This document shows positions 22,514 through 31,358 of a stretch of DNA of 51,282 nucleotides, piece by piece. The stretch lies in assembly GCF_023264855.1 (NCBI RefSeq), contig NZ_JAHFUW010000034.1, forward strand, positions 1 to 51,282, written 5' to 3'. The first letter of the stretch is position 1; each line of letters starts with the position of its first letter. Made by a program: the position numbers and the translations under genes. The notes under the pieces are model-generated. The model was not told the DNA's origin. It did not search any database and was given only the letters and a program-made list of their open reading frames with translations. Source of the DNA: Herbiconiux sp. GTDB taxonomy: Bacteria > Actinomycetota > Actinomycetes > Actinomycetales > Microbacteriaceae.

Positions 22514-23202
22514 GTGACGTGAACTCCCTCTCCGCCATCGGCGCCCGCCTCAAGACCGTGCGCGAAGCACAGAACCTCACCCTCAAGTCCCTCGCGGACT
22601 CGATGGGGGTGACGCCGAGCCTGCTCTCGCAGATCGAGAACGACAAGGTGCAGCCCTCGCTCAACACGCTCTACCAGCTGGCCGTGCGGCTGGAGATCTC
22701 GGTCGACGAGCTGCTCGGCATCGAGGCCGGCCGCGACACGCGCCGCAGGCCCGGGCCGGTGCAGCGGTTCGAGGAGAATCCGGTGGTGGAGCTGGAGTCG
22801 GGGGTGCGGCTCGAGCTGCTCGCCGGCGGGGCGGCGGGCATCGTCGAGCCGCTCATGGTGACCTACCGGCCGCACTCGTCCACGACGGCCGGCGCGCTCT
22901 GGAGCCGCCACCTCGGCTACGACTTCGGCGTGCTCCTGGAGGGCGAGCTCACCCTGCGGCTCGGCTTCGAGGAGCACCGCATCCGCGCCGGGGACTCCGT
23001 GCACTTCGACACCACACAGCCGCACGTGTACCTCAACGACTCGGCCGAGCCCGCCCGGGGGGTGTGGTTCACGCTGCGCAACCCGCCCGAGCAGCCGGCA
23101 GGCAGCGGCGAGACCTCGCCGCGCGACCGCGTCACCCGGGCCCGGCCGGGCTCCCTCAGCGACGTGCTGAACGCGCTGCACAACCACGACGATTGGGGCT
23201 AG
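22510..23202 (+). CDS. XRE-family regulator with C-terminal cupin sensor, paralogue
   Basis: A 230-residue protein with the helix-turn-helix at about residues 11-65 (ARLKTVREAQNLTLKSLADS, LLSQIENDKVQPS) and a cupin (FGVLLEGELTLRLGFEEH, RAGDSVHFDTTQPHVY). The same order, linker and C-terminal ending occur in the regulator at 14684-15400. It is encoded inside the hydrolase/monooxygenase operon and probably controls it, and perhaps the divergent monooxygenase, through the repeats at 20115-20269. Confidence 0.87.
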   Translation: MSDVNSLSAIGARLKTVREAQNLTLKSLADSMGVTPSLLSQIENDKVQPSLNTLYQLAVRLEISVDELLGIEAGRDTRRRPGPVQRFEENPVVELESGVRLELLAGGAAGIVEPLMVTYRPHSSTTAGALWSRHLGYDFGVLLEGELTLRLGFEEHRIRAGDSVHFDTTQPHVYLNDSAEPARGVWFTLRNPPEQPAGSGETSPRDRVTRARPGSLSDVLNALHNHDDWG

Positions 23203-23205
23203 ACC

Positions 23206-24132
23206 ATGACCCTCCACCCGCACGCCCGCGCCTTTCTCGACATCGTGAAGGATGCCCCGCCGCTGGACACGCAGACGGCGGAGCAGAACCGCGCCGACCT
23301 CGAGAACGCGCTGCCGCTCACCGGAGAGGCCGCCTCCCTCCCCGTCGTCGAGGATCGCCGGATCGCCGGAGTGGGCGTGCGCGTGTACAGCCCGCGGCCG
23401 CTCGACGAGGCGCTGCCGGCCGTCGTCTACTTCCACGGCGGCGGGTGGGTTCTCGGCGACCTCGAGATCGCCGACACCACCGCCCGGGCCATCGCCGTGG
23501 CGGCGGACGCGACCGTGATCAGCGTCGACTACCGCAAGGCGCCGGAAGACCCGTTCCCCGCCGCCGTCGAGGACGCGCTCGCCGTCACCACCGCGGTGCT
23601 GACGGGCGAGGCGGGTTTCCCCCTCGACGTGCGCCGGGTCGCGGTGGCCGGGGACAGCGCGGGCGGCAATCTCGCCGCCGTCACGGCCCAGCAGCTCGCC
23701 GGGGCGCATCCGGGGCTCGTGCACCAGGCCCTGATCTACCCCGCGGTCGACGCCCGCATGCCGAGAGAGGGCAGCTACCTCACCTACGCGAAAGGGCACT
23801 TCCTGACCGCCCGCGACATGGCCTACTTCTTCGACACCTATGCGCCCGGCGTCGACCGCGCGGACGTGCGGCTCTCCCCCGCGGCGAGCGCCTCCCTGGC
23901 CGGGCTGCCCTCTGCCACGATCGTCACCGCCGAGTGCGACCCGTTGCACGACGAGGGGGTCGCCTACGCGAACGCGCTCGGAGCGGCGGGAGTGCCCGTG
24001 GTCTCGGTGACCTTCGACGGCCTCGTGCATCCGTTCGTCTACATGGGCGGGGTGATCGGCCCGGCCCACACCGCCCGGCGGATGATCGGCGCCGAGCTCC
24101 GGGCCGCGTTCGCCGCGGTGCCCGGCGCCTAG
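23206..24132 (+). CDS. alpha/beta hydrolase, hormone-sensitive lipase family
   Basis: A 308-residue carboxylesterase-type enzyme. It has the oxyanion-hole motif YFHGGGW, the nucleophile elbow GDSAGG, the acid in ECDPLHDEG and the catalytic His in GLVHPF, so all triad residues are present. HSL-family enzymes hydrolyse short acyl esters and some lactones. It starts 3 bases after the regulator stop. As last gene of the operon it may cleave an ester formed or exposed by the monooxygenase step, for example after a Baeyer-Villiger type reaction; that is inference. Confidence 0.88.
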   Translation: MTLHPHARAFLDIVKDAPPLDTQTAEQNRADLENALPLTGEAASLPVVEDRRIAGVGVRVYSPRPLDEALPAVVYFHGGGWVLGDLEIADTTARAIAVAADATVISVDYRKAPEDPFPAAVEDALAVTTAVLTGEAGFPLDVRRVAVAGDSAGGNLAAVTAQQLAGAHPGLVHQALIYPAVDARMPREGSYLTYAKGHFLTARDMAYFFDTYAPGVDRADVRLSPAASASLAGLPSATIVTAECDPLHDEGVAYANALGAAGVPVVSVTFDGLVHPFVYMGGVIGPAHTARRMIGAELRAAFAAVPGA

Positions 24133-24148
24133 AGCGACGGGCACCGCG
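24114..24148. terminator. hairpin between convergent esterase and permease genes
   Basis: Exact arms CGCGGTGCCC (24114-24123) and GGGCACCGCG (24139-24148) with a 15-base loop spanning the esterase stop codon. Likely a bidirectional terminator without a T run. Confidence 0.6.
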
Positions 24149-24165
24149 ATCGAGGTCCCTGAGGA

Positions 24166-25260
24166 CTACTCCGTCGGGGTCTTCGAGCGGCCGAAGCGCG
24201 GGGTGGCACGGCGGATGGCGCTGCCGCGCCGGGCCGTGCGCTCGTAGCGGGAGAGACCGACGGCGGCCAGCAGGGCCACGCCGTTGAACAGGTCGCTGAC
24301 CCAGTTCTGTGCGCCGAGCAGCTGCAGGCCCTTGATGCCCACGGCCAGAACGTAGACCGAGATCACGGTGCCCCACACGTTGAACCGGCCGCCCTTGAAC
24401 TGGGTCGATCCGAGGAACACGGCGGTCAGCGCGGGCAGCAGCAGGCCCGGGCCCACCGTGGGGTCACCCGCGTTGATGCGCGAGGCCAGCAGCACACCGG
24501 CGAGCGAGGCGATGATGCCGCCGGCCACCAGCGAAGCAACCTGGAGCCTGCCCACGTTCACGCCCGAGAGCCGCGCGCCGTCGGGGTTGTACCCTGCGGC
24601 GTACATCCGCCGGCCGATGGGGGTGCGCTCGAGCACGTACCAGACCACCACGGCCACGAGCAGCATGATGAAGACCGGGTTGGTGAGCTTGAAGTTCGGG
24701 TTGTTCGGGTCCAGCGGCAGGCCGCCGGTGGCGAACAGCCGGAAGCCGTCCTCCAGACCGATGATCTGGCGGTTCTCGGAGAGGAACGCCAGGCCCGCCA
24801 GCAGGATCGAGCTCATACCCAGGGTGGCGATGAACGAGTCGATCTTGCCCTTGGTGATGATCAGGCCCGAGACGATGCCGATCAGCGCGCCCACCAGGAT
24901 GGTGAGCGGGATCGCGATGCCCCACGGCAGCTGCAGCTTGGTCTGCAGCACGGCCACCAGGATGACGGCGAAGCCGACCTCCGCGCCGATCGCGAGGTTG
25001 AACACGCCGTTGACCAGCGGGATCAGCACCGCGATGGCGGCCAGCACCGTGATCGACTGCGCATCCAGCAGCACCAGCCAGGTGCCGGCGGTGAGGAAGG
25101 TCTTCGGGGTGATGATCGCGAACACCGCGAACAGCACGATGAAGATGTAGATGGCGCTGATGTTGCTGAACGACAGCGCCTTGCGCAGCCCGCCGGGCCG
25201 CGCGGATCCGCTGGTCTCGGGCGCCTCCTGGGCGATCGAGATGGATTCGGTCTTCTTCAC
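24166..25260 (-). CDS. ABC transporter permease, ribose (RbsC/BPD_transp_2) type
   Basis: A 364-residue membrane protein with about nine to ten hydrophobic segments and the family loop GYNPDGARLSGVNVGRLQV. It forms a homodimeric pore for a CUT2-type importer. Its start overlaps the ATPase stop by 4 bases (25257-25260). Although the family is named for sugars, members also carry autoinducers, purines and aromatics-derived compounds, so the name does not set the substrate. Confidence 0.9.
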   Translation of the reverse strand: MKKTESISIAQEAPETSGSARPGGLRKALSFSNISAIYIFIVLFAVFAIITPKTFLTAGTWLVLLDAQSITVLAAIAVLIPLVNGVFNLAIGAEVGFAVILVAVLQTKLQLPWGIAIPLTILVGALIGIVSGLIITKGKIDSFIATLGMSSILLAGLAFLSENRQIIGLEDGFRLFATGGLPLDPNNPNFKLTNPVFIMLLVAVVVWYVLERTPIGRRMYAAGYNPDGARLSGVNVGRLQVASLVAGGIIASLAGVLLASRINAGDPTVGPGLLLPALTAVFLGSTQFKGGRFNVWGTVISVYVLAVGIKGLQLLGAQNWVSDLFNGVALLAAVGLSRYERTARRGSAIRRATPRFGRSKTPTE

Positions 25261-26804
25261 GGTGCGTCCTCGCTCTTCAATCCATAGCCTTCGATGACGA
25301 GCCGCGTCTCCGTCAGCTCGTCGCCCGCCAGTTCGGCGGCGATCCTTCCCTCACGCAGCACGAGCACGCGATCGCACAGCCGCACCAGCTCCTTCGCCTC
25401 CGAGGAGCACACCAGCACGGCCGCGCCGCCCTCCGCCGCGTTGTCGATCGCGTCGTAGATCGCCTGCTTGGCGCCGATGTCGACGCCCTGCGTGGGCTCT
25501 TCCAGCAGCAGCAGCCGGGGCTTGTTGCGCAGCCACTTGGCGAACACGATCTTCTGCTGGTTACCGCCCGAGAATTGCGCGAAGGTCTGCTCCGAGCGCG
25601 GCGGCTTCACGTCGTAGGTGCGGATCAGGGTCTCGGCGTGCTCGCGCTCCTTGCCGAGGCTGATGCCTCCGAGCGAGTTCGTGAGCGTCTTCAGCTCCGG
25701 CAGAGTCACGTTCTCCCGCGCCGTCATCAGCCGCACCGAGCCGAGCTTGGCCCGGTCGCCCGGCACGAACGCGGCACCACGACGGATGCTCTCCCCCGGC
25801 GAGCGCTTGAGGTACGGCTTGCCCGCGAGGGTGAAGCTGTCGACGTCGGCGTCGATCGATCCGAAGATCATCGCCGGCAGGGTCTCGCGACCGGAGCCGA
25901 GCACGCCCGCCACACCCACCACCTCGCCGGCGCTGACCCGCAGGTCGACGTCCTCGAGGATCGCGCCGGTGAGACCGGTGATCTCCAGCACCACCTCGCC
26001 GTGCACCCGCGCGTTCTCGCCGTGCTCGGCCTCGCCCACCGGGATGCCGGTGACGTAGGAGACCAGCCGGTCGTGGTCCAGCGACGAGCGGGACTCGTCG
26101 GCGACCTTGCGGCCGTCGCGCAGCACCACCACGCGGTCGGCGATGTCGAGCACCTCGTCGAGACGGTGCGAGATGAAGATGACCCCGGCGCCGTCGGCGG
26201 CGAGCTTCTTCACGGCATCGAACAGCACACGCACCTCGGTGGCGTGCAGGGCCTCGGTGGGTTCGTCGAGGATGAGCACGTTGCGCGGATGCTGCCAGCC
26301 GTCCAGGGCCCGGGCGATGCCGATGATGGAGCGCTGCGCGGGAGCGAGCCGGCTGATCGGCACGTCCACGTCGAACGGCTCGCCGAAGCGGCCGATCAGC
26401 TGCCGCGCCTTCGCGCGCTCCTTCTTGCGGTCGAACGGCGCGAACGAAGCAGCCCCCTGATAGTGGGTGATGCCGAGGTTCTCGACGGCCGTGAGCTCGT
26501 TCGCGAGCCCCAGATCCTGGTGGATGATGTGCAGCTCGGTGTCCATCCCGTCGCGGGAGGACAGCTCCACCTCGCCGCCGTCGGAGGTGTACACGCCGGC
26601 GAGGATCTTCACCAGCGTCGACTTGCCCGATCCGTTGTGACCGACGACCGCGACCACCTCGCCGCTGTGCACGTCGAGGGAGACCTCGTCCAGCGCCCGG
26701 TTTCCCGGGAAGTCCTTGATCATCCCCTCGATGCGCAGCAGCGGCGCGGTGTCACGCGGCGCCGGAGCGGCCGCGGGGCCGGTGGTCGTGGTGTCGTCGG
26801 TCAT
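25257..26804 (-). CDS. ABC transporter ATP-binding protein with two ATPase domains (RbsA type)
   Basis: A 515-residue protein of two fused ATPase domains. Domain one has Walker A GHNGSGKST, a degenerate signature LAPAQRSI and Walker B VLILDEPTEAL. Domain two has the usual degenerate Walker A GVLGSGRET, the canonical signature FSGGNQQK and Walker B LLLLEEPTQGV. It powers import with the downstream permease. It starts 4 bases after the stop of the binding-protein gene. Domain asymmetry of this kind is normal in the family. Confidence 0.92.
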   Translation of the reverse strand: MTDDTTTTGPAAAPAPRDTAPLLRIEGMIKDFPGNRALDEVSLDVHSGEVVAVVGHNGSGKSTLVKILAGVYTSDGGEVELSSRDGMDTELHIIHQDLGLANELTAVENLGITHYQGAASFAPFDRKKERAKARQLIGRFGEPFDVDVPISRLAPAQRSIIGIARALDGWQHPRNVLILDEPTEALHATEVRVLFDAVKKLAADGAGVIFISHRLDEVLDIADRVVVLRDGRKVADESRSSLDHDRLVSYVTGIPVGEAEHGENARVHGEVVLEITGLTGAILEDVDLRVSAGEVVGVAGVLGSGRETLPAMIFGSIDADVDSFTLAGKPYLKRSPGESIRRGAAFVPGDRAKLGSVRLMTARENVTLPELKTLTNSLGGISLGKEREHAETLIRTYDVKPPRSEQTFAQFSGGNQQKIVFAKWLRNKPRLLLLEEPTQGVDIGAKQAIYDAIDNAAEGGAAVLVCSSEAKELVRLCDRVLVLREGRIAAELAGDELTETRLVIEGYGLKSEDAP

Positions 26805-26808
26805 CGGG

Positions 26809-28023
26809 TCACTTGCCCCAGAGGGTGGTGAACTGGTCTTCGAAGCCGTCCAGCGCGACGTACCCGGCCGGGGTCAGGTAGTCGTCGGCGTTGCGGATCG
26901 AGACGATGTGCGAGATGGCCCGGCCGGCGGCGGCCCAGTCGCCGTCGAGGTAAGGAACCTCCATGCCCTGCATGGTGCGGAGCCCCTCATCCACCTGCAG
27001 CCACATGAACATGTTGAAGTCGACCGCGTAGCCGGCCACCTCGGTACCGTCGGCGATCTGCTGGATGTTCTGCGGCAGCGAGGACTGGCCGACGCCGTAG
27101 GCATTGGTCAGGCCGGCCAGCGAGGCCTTGTCGGCCAGACCGATCTGGTACTGGTCGGCGAGCGAGATGAAGAACTGGGTCTCGGGGTGCGCCTGCAAGT
27201 CGCTGACGATCTTGTCGGCGGGGCTCGGGTCGGCGATCGAGATGTCGACCGTGCGGATCGAGCAGTCGGGGCAGAGCTCCTTCAGCGCCGCGGGCACCGC
27301 CGTGTTCTGGATCTCGGAGGCCGGGATCTCGGGGATGGAGTACATCACGAACTCGGTCGCGGTGCCGCAGGTGAGCGACACGGCCGCGGCCGCGAGCACC
27401 TCGCTGTTGAACTGGATGCTGCCGGCGCCGCCGAGCGAGTCGGTGAGGCCGAACTCCTCGGCGTTCAGCTGGCCGCCGTAGACGATGGCCGTGCCGGCCG
27501 CCTTGAGCTCCTCCAGCTGGTCCTGGAAGAAGCGGGCGTCCACCGACTGGTCGAACACGATGTCGGGCTTCATCTCGACGACCGAGTTCAGCGCCGAGTT
27601 GATGCTCTGCGCGTCGGTGCCGGTGTCGATGTTGACGAACTGGATGCCGGCGGCCTCGGCGGCCGACTGCAGGCCGGCCTGGAACAGCGCGGCCACCGGG
27701 GTGCCGTTGTTGAGGTACACGGCCGTGGTGGACGGGTCCACCGGGCTCTTCAGCTTCTCGGTGGGCAGGATGGCGGTGGTCGGCTCCTCGAGCGACTTCA
27801 CCAGGGCGTCCGCCGTGTCGAAGTCGACGCCGTCGGCCGGGCCGGTGGCGCAGCTGCCGTCGTCGGCCATGTAGGTGAGCGAGGTGTCTCCTCCGGCGGC
27901 GCCGGTGCTGCCGGCGTCACCGCCCTCGGAGGAGCAGCCGGCGGCCACGAGGGAGAAGGCGCCGAGAACGGCGACGGCTCCCAGCAGCTTGCGGGTCGAG
28001 GTGTTCAGGATGCGACGGTGCAT
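26809..28023 (-). CDS. substrate-binding lipoprotein of the ribose-type ABC importer (copy 1)
   Basis: A 404-residue lipoprotein (lipobox VAAGC) with a periplasmic-binding-protein type 4 fold. It aligns throughout with the next gene upstream. Both carry the unusual N-terminal CATGPADGVD, a TCGT segment and a CxDC pair (CPDC here), suggesting conserved disulfides outside the membrane. GAAAGAGAG lies 6-7 bases before the ATG at 28023. The paired binding proteins share one permease and ATPase, which suggests two related ligands or two affinities. Confidence 0.88.
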   Translation of the reverse strand: MHRRILNTSTRKLLGAVAVLGAFSLVAAGCSSEGGDAGSTGAAGGDTSLTYMADDGSCATGPADGVDFDTADALVKSLEEPTTAILPTEKLKSPVDPSTTAVYLNNGTPVAALFQAGLQSAAEAAGIQFVNIDTGTDAQSINSALNSVVEMKPDIVFDQSVDARFFQDQLEELKAAGTAIVYGGQLNAEEFGLTDSLGGAGSIQFNSEVLAAAAVSLTCGTATEFVMYSIPEIPASEIQNTAVPAALKELCPDCSIRTVDISIADPSPADKIVSDLQAHPETQFFISLADQYQIGLADKASLAGLTNAYGVGQSSLPQNIQQIADGTEVAGYAVDFNMFMWLQVDEGLRTMQGMEVPYLDGDWAAAGRAISHIVSIRNADDYLTPAGYVALDGFEDQFTTLWGK

Positions 28024-28086
28024 GGAATTCTCTCTTTCGGGTGAACGAGGAAGGTCGGTGGATGGTGGCGGCCGGTGGGTTGCCGG

Positions 28087-29265
28087 CTACTTGCCCCAGA
28101 GGGTCTTGAAGTCGGCTTCCATGCCGGGGTAGGCCTGGAATCCGTCGACGAACTGGCCGGCGTTGGCGGGCGTGAGCACGAGGGACACGGCGCGGTTGAC
28201 GGCTTCCCAGTCGGTGTAGGGCTCGTACACGCCCTGCGCCTTGCGGAAGGCCTCGTCCAGCAGCAGCCACATGAACATGTTCAGGTCGACGGCGAACCCG
28301 GCGGACTGGAGGCCGTCGGAGAGCTGCTGGATGTTCGGCGGCAGCGAGGACTGGCCGAAGCCGTAGGCGTTGGTGAGGCCGGCGAGGTTCGCCTTCTCGC
28401 CGAGACCGATCTGATACTGGTCGACCGGGGTGATGAAGTAGTCGGTCTCGGGGTGGGACTGCAGGTCGCTGACGATCTTGTCGGCCGGGCTCGGGTCGAT
28501 GATCGAGATGTCGACCACCCGGAGCGTGCAGTCGGCGCAGAGTTCCTTCAGGTAGTCCTGGGCGGCCTGCAGCTGGATGGCGGCGAAGCCGAGCTCGGGC
28601 ACGTTGTAGAACACGAAGTCGTTGCCGGTACCGCAGGTGAAGGCGACGGCGCCCGCAGCGAGCACCTGCCCGTTCACCAGCGAGGCGTTGAGGCCGCCGA
28701 GCGTGTCGTCGAGACCGAAGTCCTCGGCGTTGGGCTGGGAGGCGTAGACCACCGGGATTCCCTTGGCCTCGAGCTGCTTCAGCTGGTCCTGGTAGAAGGT
28801 GGCGTCGATGGCCACCGAGATCACCGCATCCGGCTCCATCTCCACCACGGAGTTGAGGGCGGTGTTGATGCTCTGGGCGTCGGTGCCCGTGCTGACGTTG
28901 ACGAGGTTCACGCCCGCAGCGGCGGCGGCGAGCTCCATGCTCGAGTACATGATGCCGGCGACGGCGGTGTCGTTGTTGAGGAAGACCACGGTGGTGTCGG
29001 CGCTGACGGGCTCCGGCAGCGGCTCGGTCTGGATCAGGCCGGTCGCCGGCACCTGGAACGACTGGATGAGCGCGTTCGCGGCGTCGTAGTCCACGCCGTC
29101 GGCGGGGCCGGTGGCGCACTCGCCGTCGGCGCTCTGGTAGGTGAGTTCGACCGCCCCCGCGGAGTCGCCTCCGTCACTTCCGGTGGCGGAGCATCCGGTG
29201 GCCAGGAGGGAGATGGCGGCGAGTAATGCGGCCGCGCGCAGAGCTGCTGTGATGCGTCGTTGCAT
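28087..29265 (-). CDS. substrate-binding lipoprotein of the ribose-type ABC importer (copy 2)
   Basis: A 392-residue paralogue of the preceding binding protein (lipobox LATGC), with the same CATGPADGVD, TCGT and CADC cysteines and matching C-terminal FKTLWGK. I chose the ATG at 29265 because its leader (AAAGTGAG, about 7 bases upstream) aligns with that of copy 1; a GTG at 29277 is possible. First gene of the importer operon. A perfect TTGTCGGACAA palindrome lies at 29315-29325, so it is probably under the same GntR control as the aromatic genes. Confidence 0.87.
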   Translation of the reverse strand: MQRRITAALRAAALLAAISLLATGCSATGSDGGDSAGAVELTYQSADGECATGPADGVDYDAANALIQSFQVPATGLIQTEPLPEPVSADTTVVFLNNDTAVAGIMYSSMELAAAAAGVNLVNVSTGTDAQSINTALNSVVEMEPDAVISVAIDATFYQDQLKQLEAKGIPVVYASQPNAEDFGLDDTLGGLNASLVNGQVLAAGAVAFTCGTGNDFVFYNVPELGFAAIQLQAAQDYLKELCADCTLRVVDISIIDPSPADKIVSDLQSHPETDYFITPVDQYQIGLGEKANLAGLTNAYGFGQSSLPPNIQQLSDGLQSAGFAVDLNMFMWLLLDEAFRKAQGVYEPYTDWEAVNRAVSLVLTPANAGQFVDGFQAYPGMEADFKTLWGK

Positions 29266-29300
29266 GTGATTGCTCACTTTCTGGTGACGTCTTTGTCATA

Positions 29301-29325
29301 ACGTCCGACAATCTTTGTCGGACAA
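29301..29325. promoter_or_regulatory. double GntR-type operator upstream of the two-binding-protein importer
   Basis: GTCCGACAA (29303-29311) and TTGTCGGAC (29315-29323) form an exact inverted repeat with a 3-base loop. Within it TTGTCGGACAA (29315-29325) is a full 11-base palindrome of the FadR-type GntR pattern, and 29301-29311 matches it at 9 of 11. A TATGAT-like -10 lies just upstream on the minus strand. Confidence 0.65.
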
Positions 29326-29384
29326 TGAGGTAATCATACACTTGGGCTTGACGAACACCAGAGGCAATTCGTCACGAATGTGCA

Positions 29385-31358
29385 TCAGGGCTTTACAGCA
29401 CGCAAACGCTCTCGGAGGGCCGCCGTCGCCGCCGTTTCCAGCACCAGTCCTTCGGGATCCTCGTGCGGATCGCCGCTCACGACGACGCCGTACAGTCGCG
29501 CTGCACCCTCGATCGTGACGTACTCGTCGCGCACGTCGCGCAGCACCCGCTCGGGTTCGCGCTCCAGCGGGTCGCCCCAGCCGCCGGCGCCGTTGGTGAT
29601 GTAACGCAGCACCGACTGTCGCACGCTCGTGTTGGCGCCGGAGAAGGGGTAGATGTACTCACCGTCGGGCGACGGCGTGTTGCTGGCGGGGTCGATCACA
29701 CCGGCCCACGGGACGCCGCGACCGAACGCCTCGGAGTCCGTTCCCGGCACCACGGCGTCTCCGCCCTCGCCGGGCGGGAAGATCCACACCCCGCCGTTCA
29801 CGCCGTGGCCGCCACCGTGCACGCCGAACCCGGTCACCGACTTGTGCCGCAGCTCGATGATGGAGTGGGCGGCATCCGTCAGCCACAGGGTGTCGCGCAG
29901 CATCGCGTTGCCGCCGCGGTGGAATCCCGGGCCCGCCGTGTCGGGCACCGGCTCGTGGCGCAGCATCACCACCGGGCTCTCCTTCTCGATCGCCTCCACC
30001 GAGGGGGCGACGCCGTTGGCGAGGTAGCTCATGCACTGCGTGTCGGCATCCCCGTGCCGGTTCGCCCCGAACGGGCCGATCTCGCCGCCGCACTGCATGG
30101 CCGACACCCAGGGGGTGCCGTCCGGATGCGCGCCGAAGGCGGTGTGCAGATTGGTGCCGGCGCGGTCGCCCGCGATGGCCCGTTCGCCGAGCGCCTTCTC
30201 GAGCGCGATCAGCACGGTGGCGAGGATGACCTGGCTCTGCTCGAAGTAGAGGAACACCGCCCCGTCCGGCGGGAGCGCCGACACCACGGTGCCCTCGGGG
30301 ATCACGATGTCGATGTTGCGGAAGAGTCCCGAGTTGAAGCGGCCGCGCGGATCGAAGTTGTACTTCAGGGCCACCCCGATGGCGGTCTTCACCTCCCAGA
30401 CGGTCGCGTTGATGGAGCTGCGGGCCTGCCGGTGGGTGCCGGAGAAGTCCACCTCGATGCGGTCGCCGCGCTTGCGGATCGCCACGTGCACCGGGTAGCT
30501 CTCGGTGTCGTCCACGCCGTCGCAGTCGACGCCGTGCTCGGCCTCCCAGTCGCCGTCGGGCAGCTCGGCCATGCCGAGCGCCATCCGTTCGGCCGCGGCA
30601 TCCGTGGCGTACCGCATCGAGCCGTGGAAGGCCTGCAGGCCGTAGCGCTCGATCGACTCCTGCACCAGGCGCTCGCCCAGTTCGAGGCTCGAGCAGACCG
30701 TGAGCATGTCGGGGTAGAGCACCTCGGCCATCCGCACGTTGTCGAAGATCACGTTCCAGGTCTCGGGAACGTTCACGCCGCCCTGCACCAGCAGCCGCGG
30801 CGAGAGCACGAGCCCGTTCTCGAACACGTTCTGCTTGGTGGCGCTGAAGCCGCCGGGCACCGTGCCGCCCATGTCGAGCTGGTGGGCGTTGAGGGTCACG
30901 AAGGCCACCAGCGTCCCGTCGACGAAGACAGGACGGGTGAACACCAGGTCGTTGTTGTGGTTGCCCGTGCGGTACGGGTCGTTGGCGATCAGCACGTCGC
31001 CGGGGTTCAGCCGCCCCACGCCGAACTCCTGCACCATGGTGGGCACCGCGTCGATGGTGGTGCCCGCCATCAGCACGATGCCGTTGCTCGCGGCCGGCAC
31101 CGGGTAACCGAGCTCCGGCGGCCCCGCGATGGTGCAGGCGAGGTCGTAGAAGTCGCGCAGCACCGGGGAGAAGGCGCCGGTGAGCAGGCGCGCGCTCATG
31201 TGCTCGACGAGGTAGTCGAAGCGGTTGCCGAGCACGGTGGCGGTGTAGCGGTCGCAGCCGTAGTGCGCGGCGAAGGCGGCCTCGTCGAGGTCGCGGATGA
31301 GGCGGCGACCGGTGGCCGCGGTGGGGACGGTCGCCTGGGTGGGGGCGGTGATGCTCAT
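29385..31358 (-). CDS. hydantoinase B/oxoprolinase-family subunit (candidate ATP-dependent ketone carboxylase subunit)
   Basis: A 657-residue HyuB-family protein. Features: IANDPYRTGNHNNDLVF, LNAHQLDMGG and the C-terminal TNGAGGWGDPLEREPERV. HyuA/HyuB pairs make N-methylhydantoinases, 5-oxoprolinases, and the acetone and acetophenone carboxylases. The ATG at 31358 overlaps the HyuA stop (31355-31358). The accompanying zinc-ribbon gene favours the carboxylase group. The importer operon follows on the same strand after 119 bases. The reaction is inferred. Confidence 0.85.
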   Translation of the reverse strand: MSITAPTQATVPTAATGRRLIRDLDEAAFAAHYGCDRYTATVLGNRFDYLVEHMSARLLTGAFSPVLRDFYDLACTIAGPPELGYPVPAASNGIVLMAGTTIDAVPTMVQEFGVGRLNPGDVLIANDPYRTGNHNNDLVFTRPVFVDGTLVAFVTLNAHQLDMGGTVPGGFSATKQNVFENGLVLSPRLLVQGGVNVPETWNVIFDNVRMAEVLYPDMLTVCSSLELGERLVQESIERYGLQAFHGSMRYATDAAAERMALGMAELPDGDWEAEHGVDCDGVDDTESYPVHVAIRKRGDRIEVDFSGTHRQARSSINATVWEVKTAIGVALKYNFDPRGRFNSGLFRNIDIVIPEGTVVSALPPDGAVFLYFEQSQVILATVLIALEKALGERAIAGDRAGTNLHTAFGAHPDGTPWVSAMQCGGEIGPFGANRHGDADTQCMSYLANGVAPSVEAIEKESPVVMLRHEPVPDTAGPGFHRGGNAMLRDTLWLTDAAHSIIELRHKSVTGFGVHGGGHGVNGGVWIFPPGEGGDAVVPGTDSEAFGRGVPWAGVIDPASNTPSPDGEYIYPFSGANTSVRQSVLRYITNGAGGWGDPLEREPERVLRDVRDEYVTIEGAARLYGVVVSGDPHEDPEGLVLETAATAALRERLRAVKP

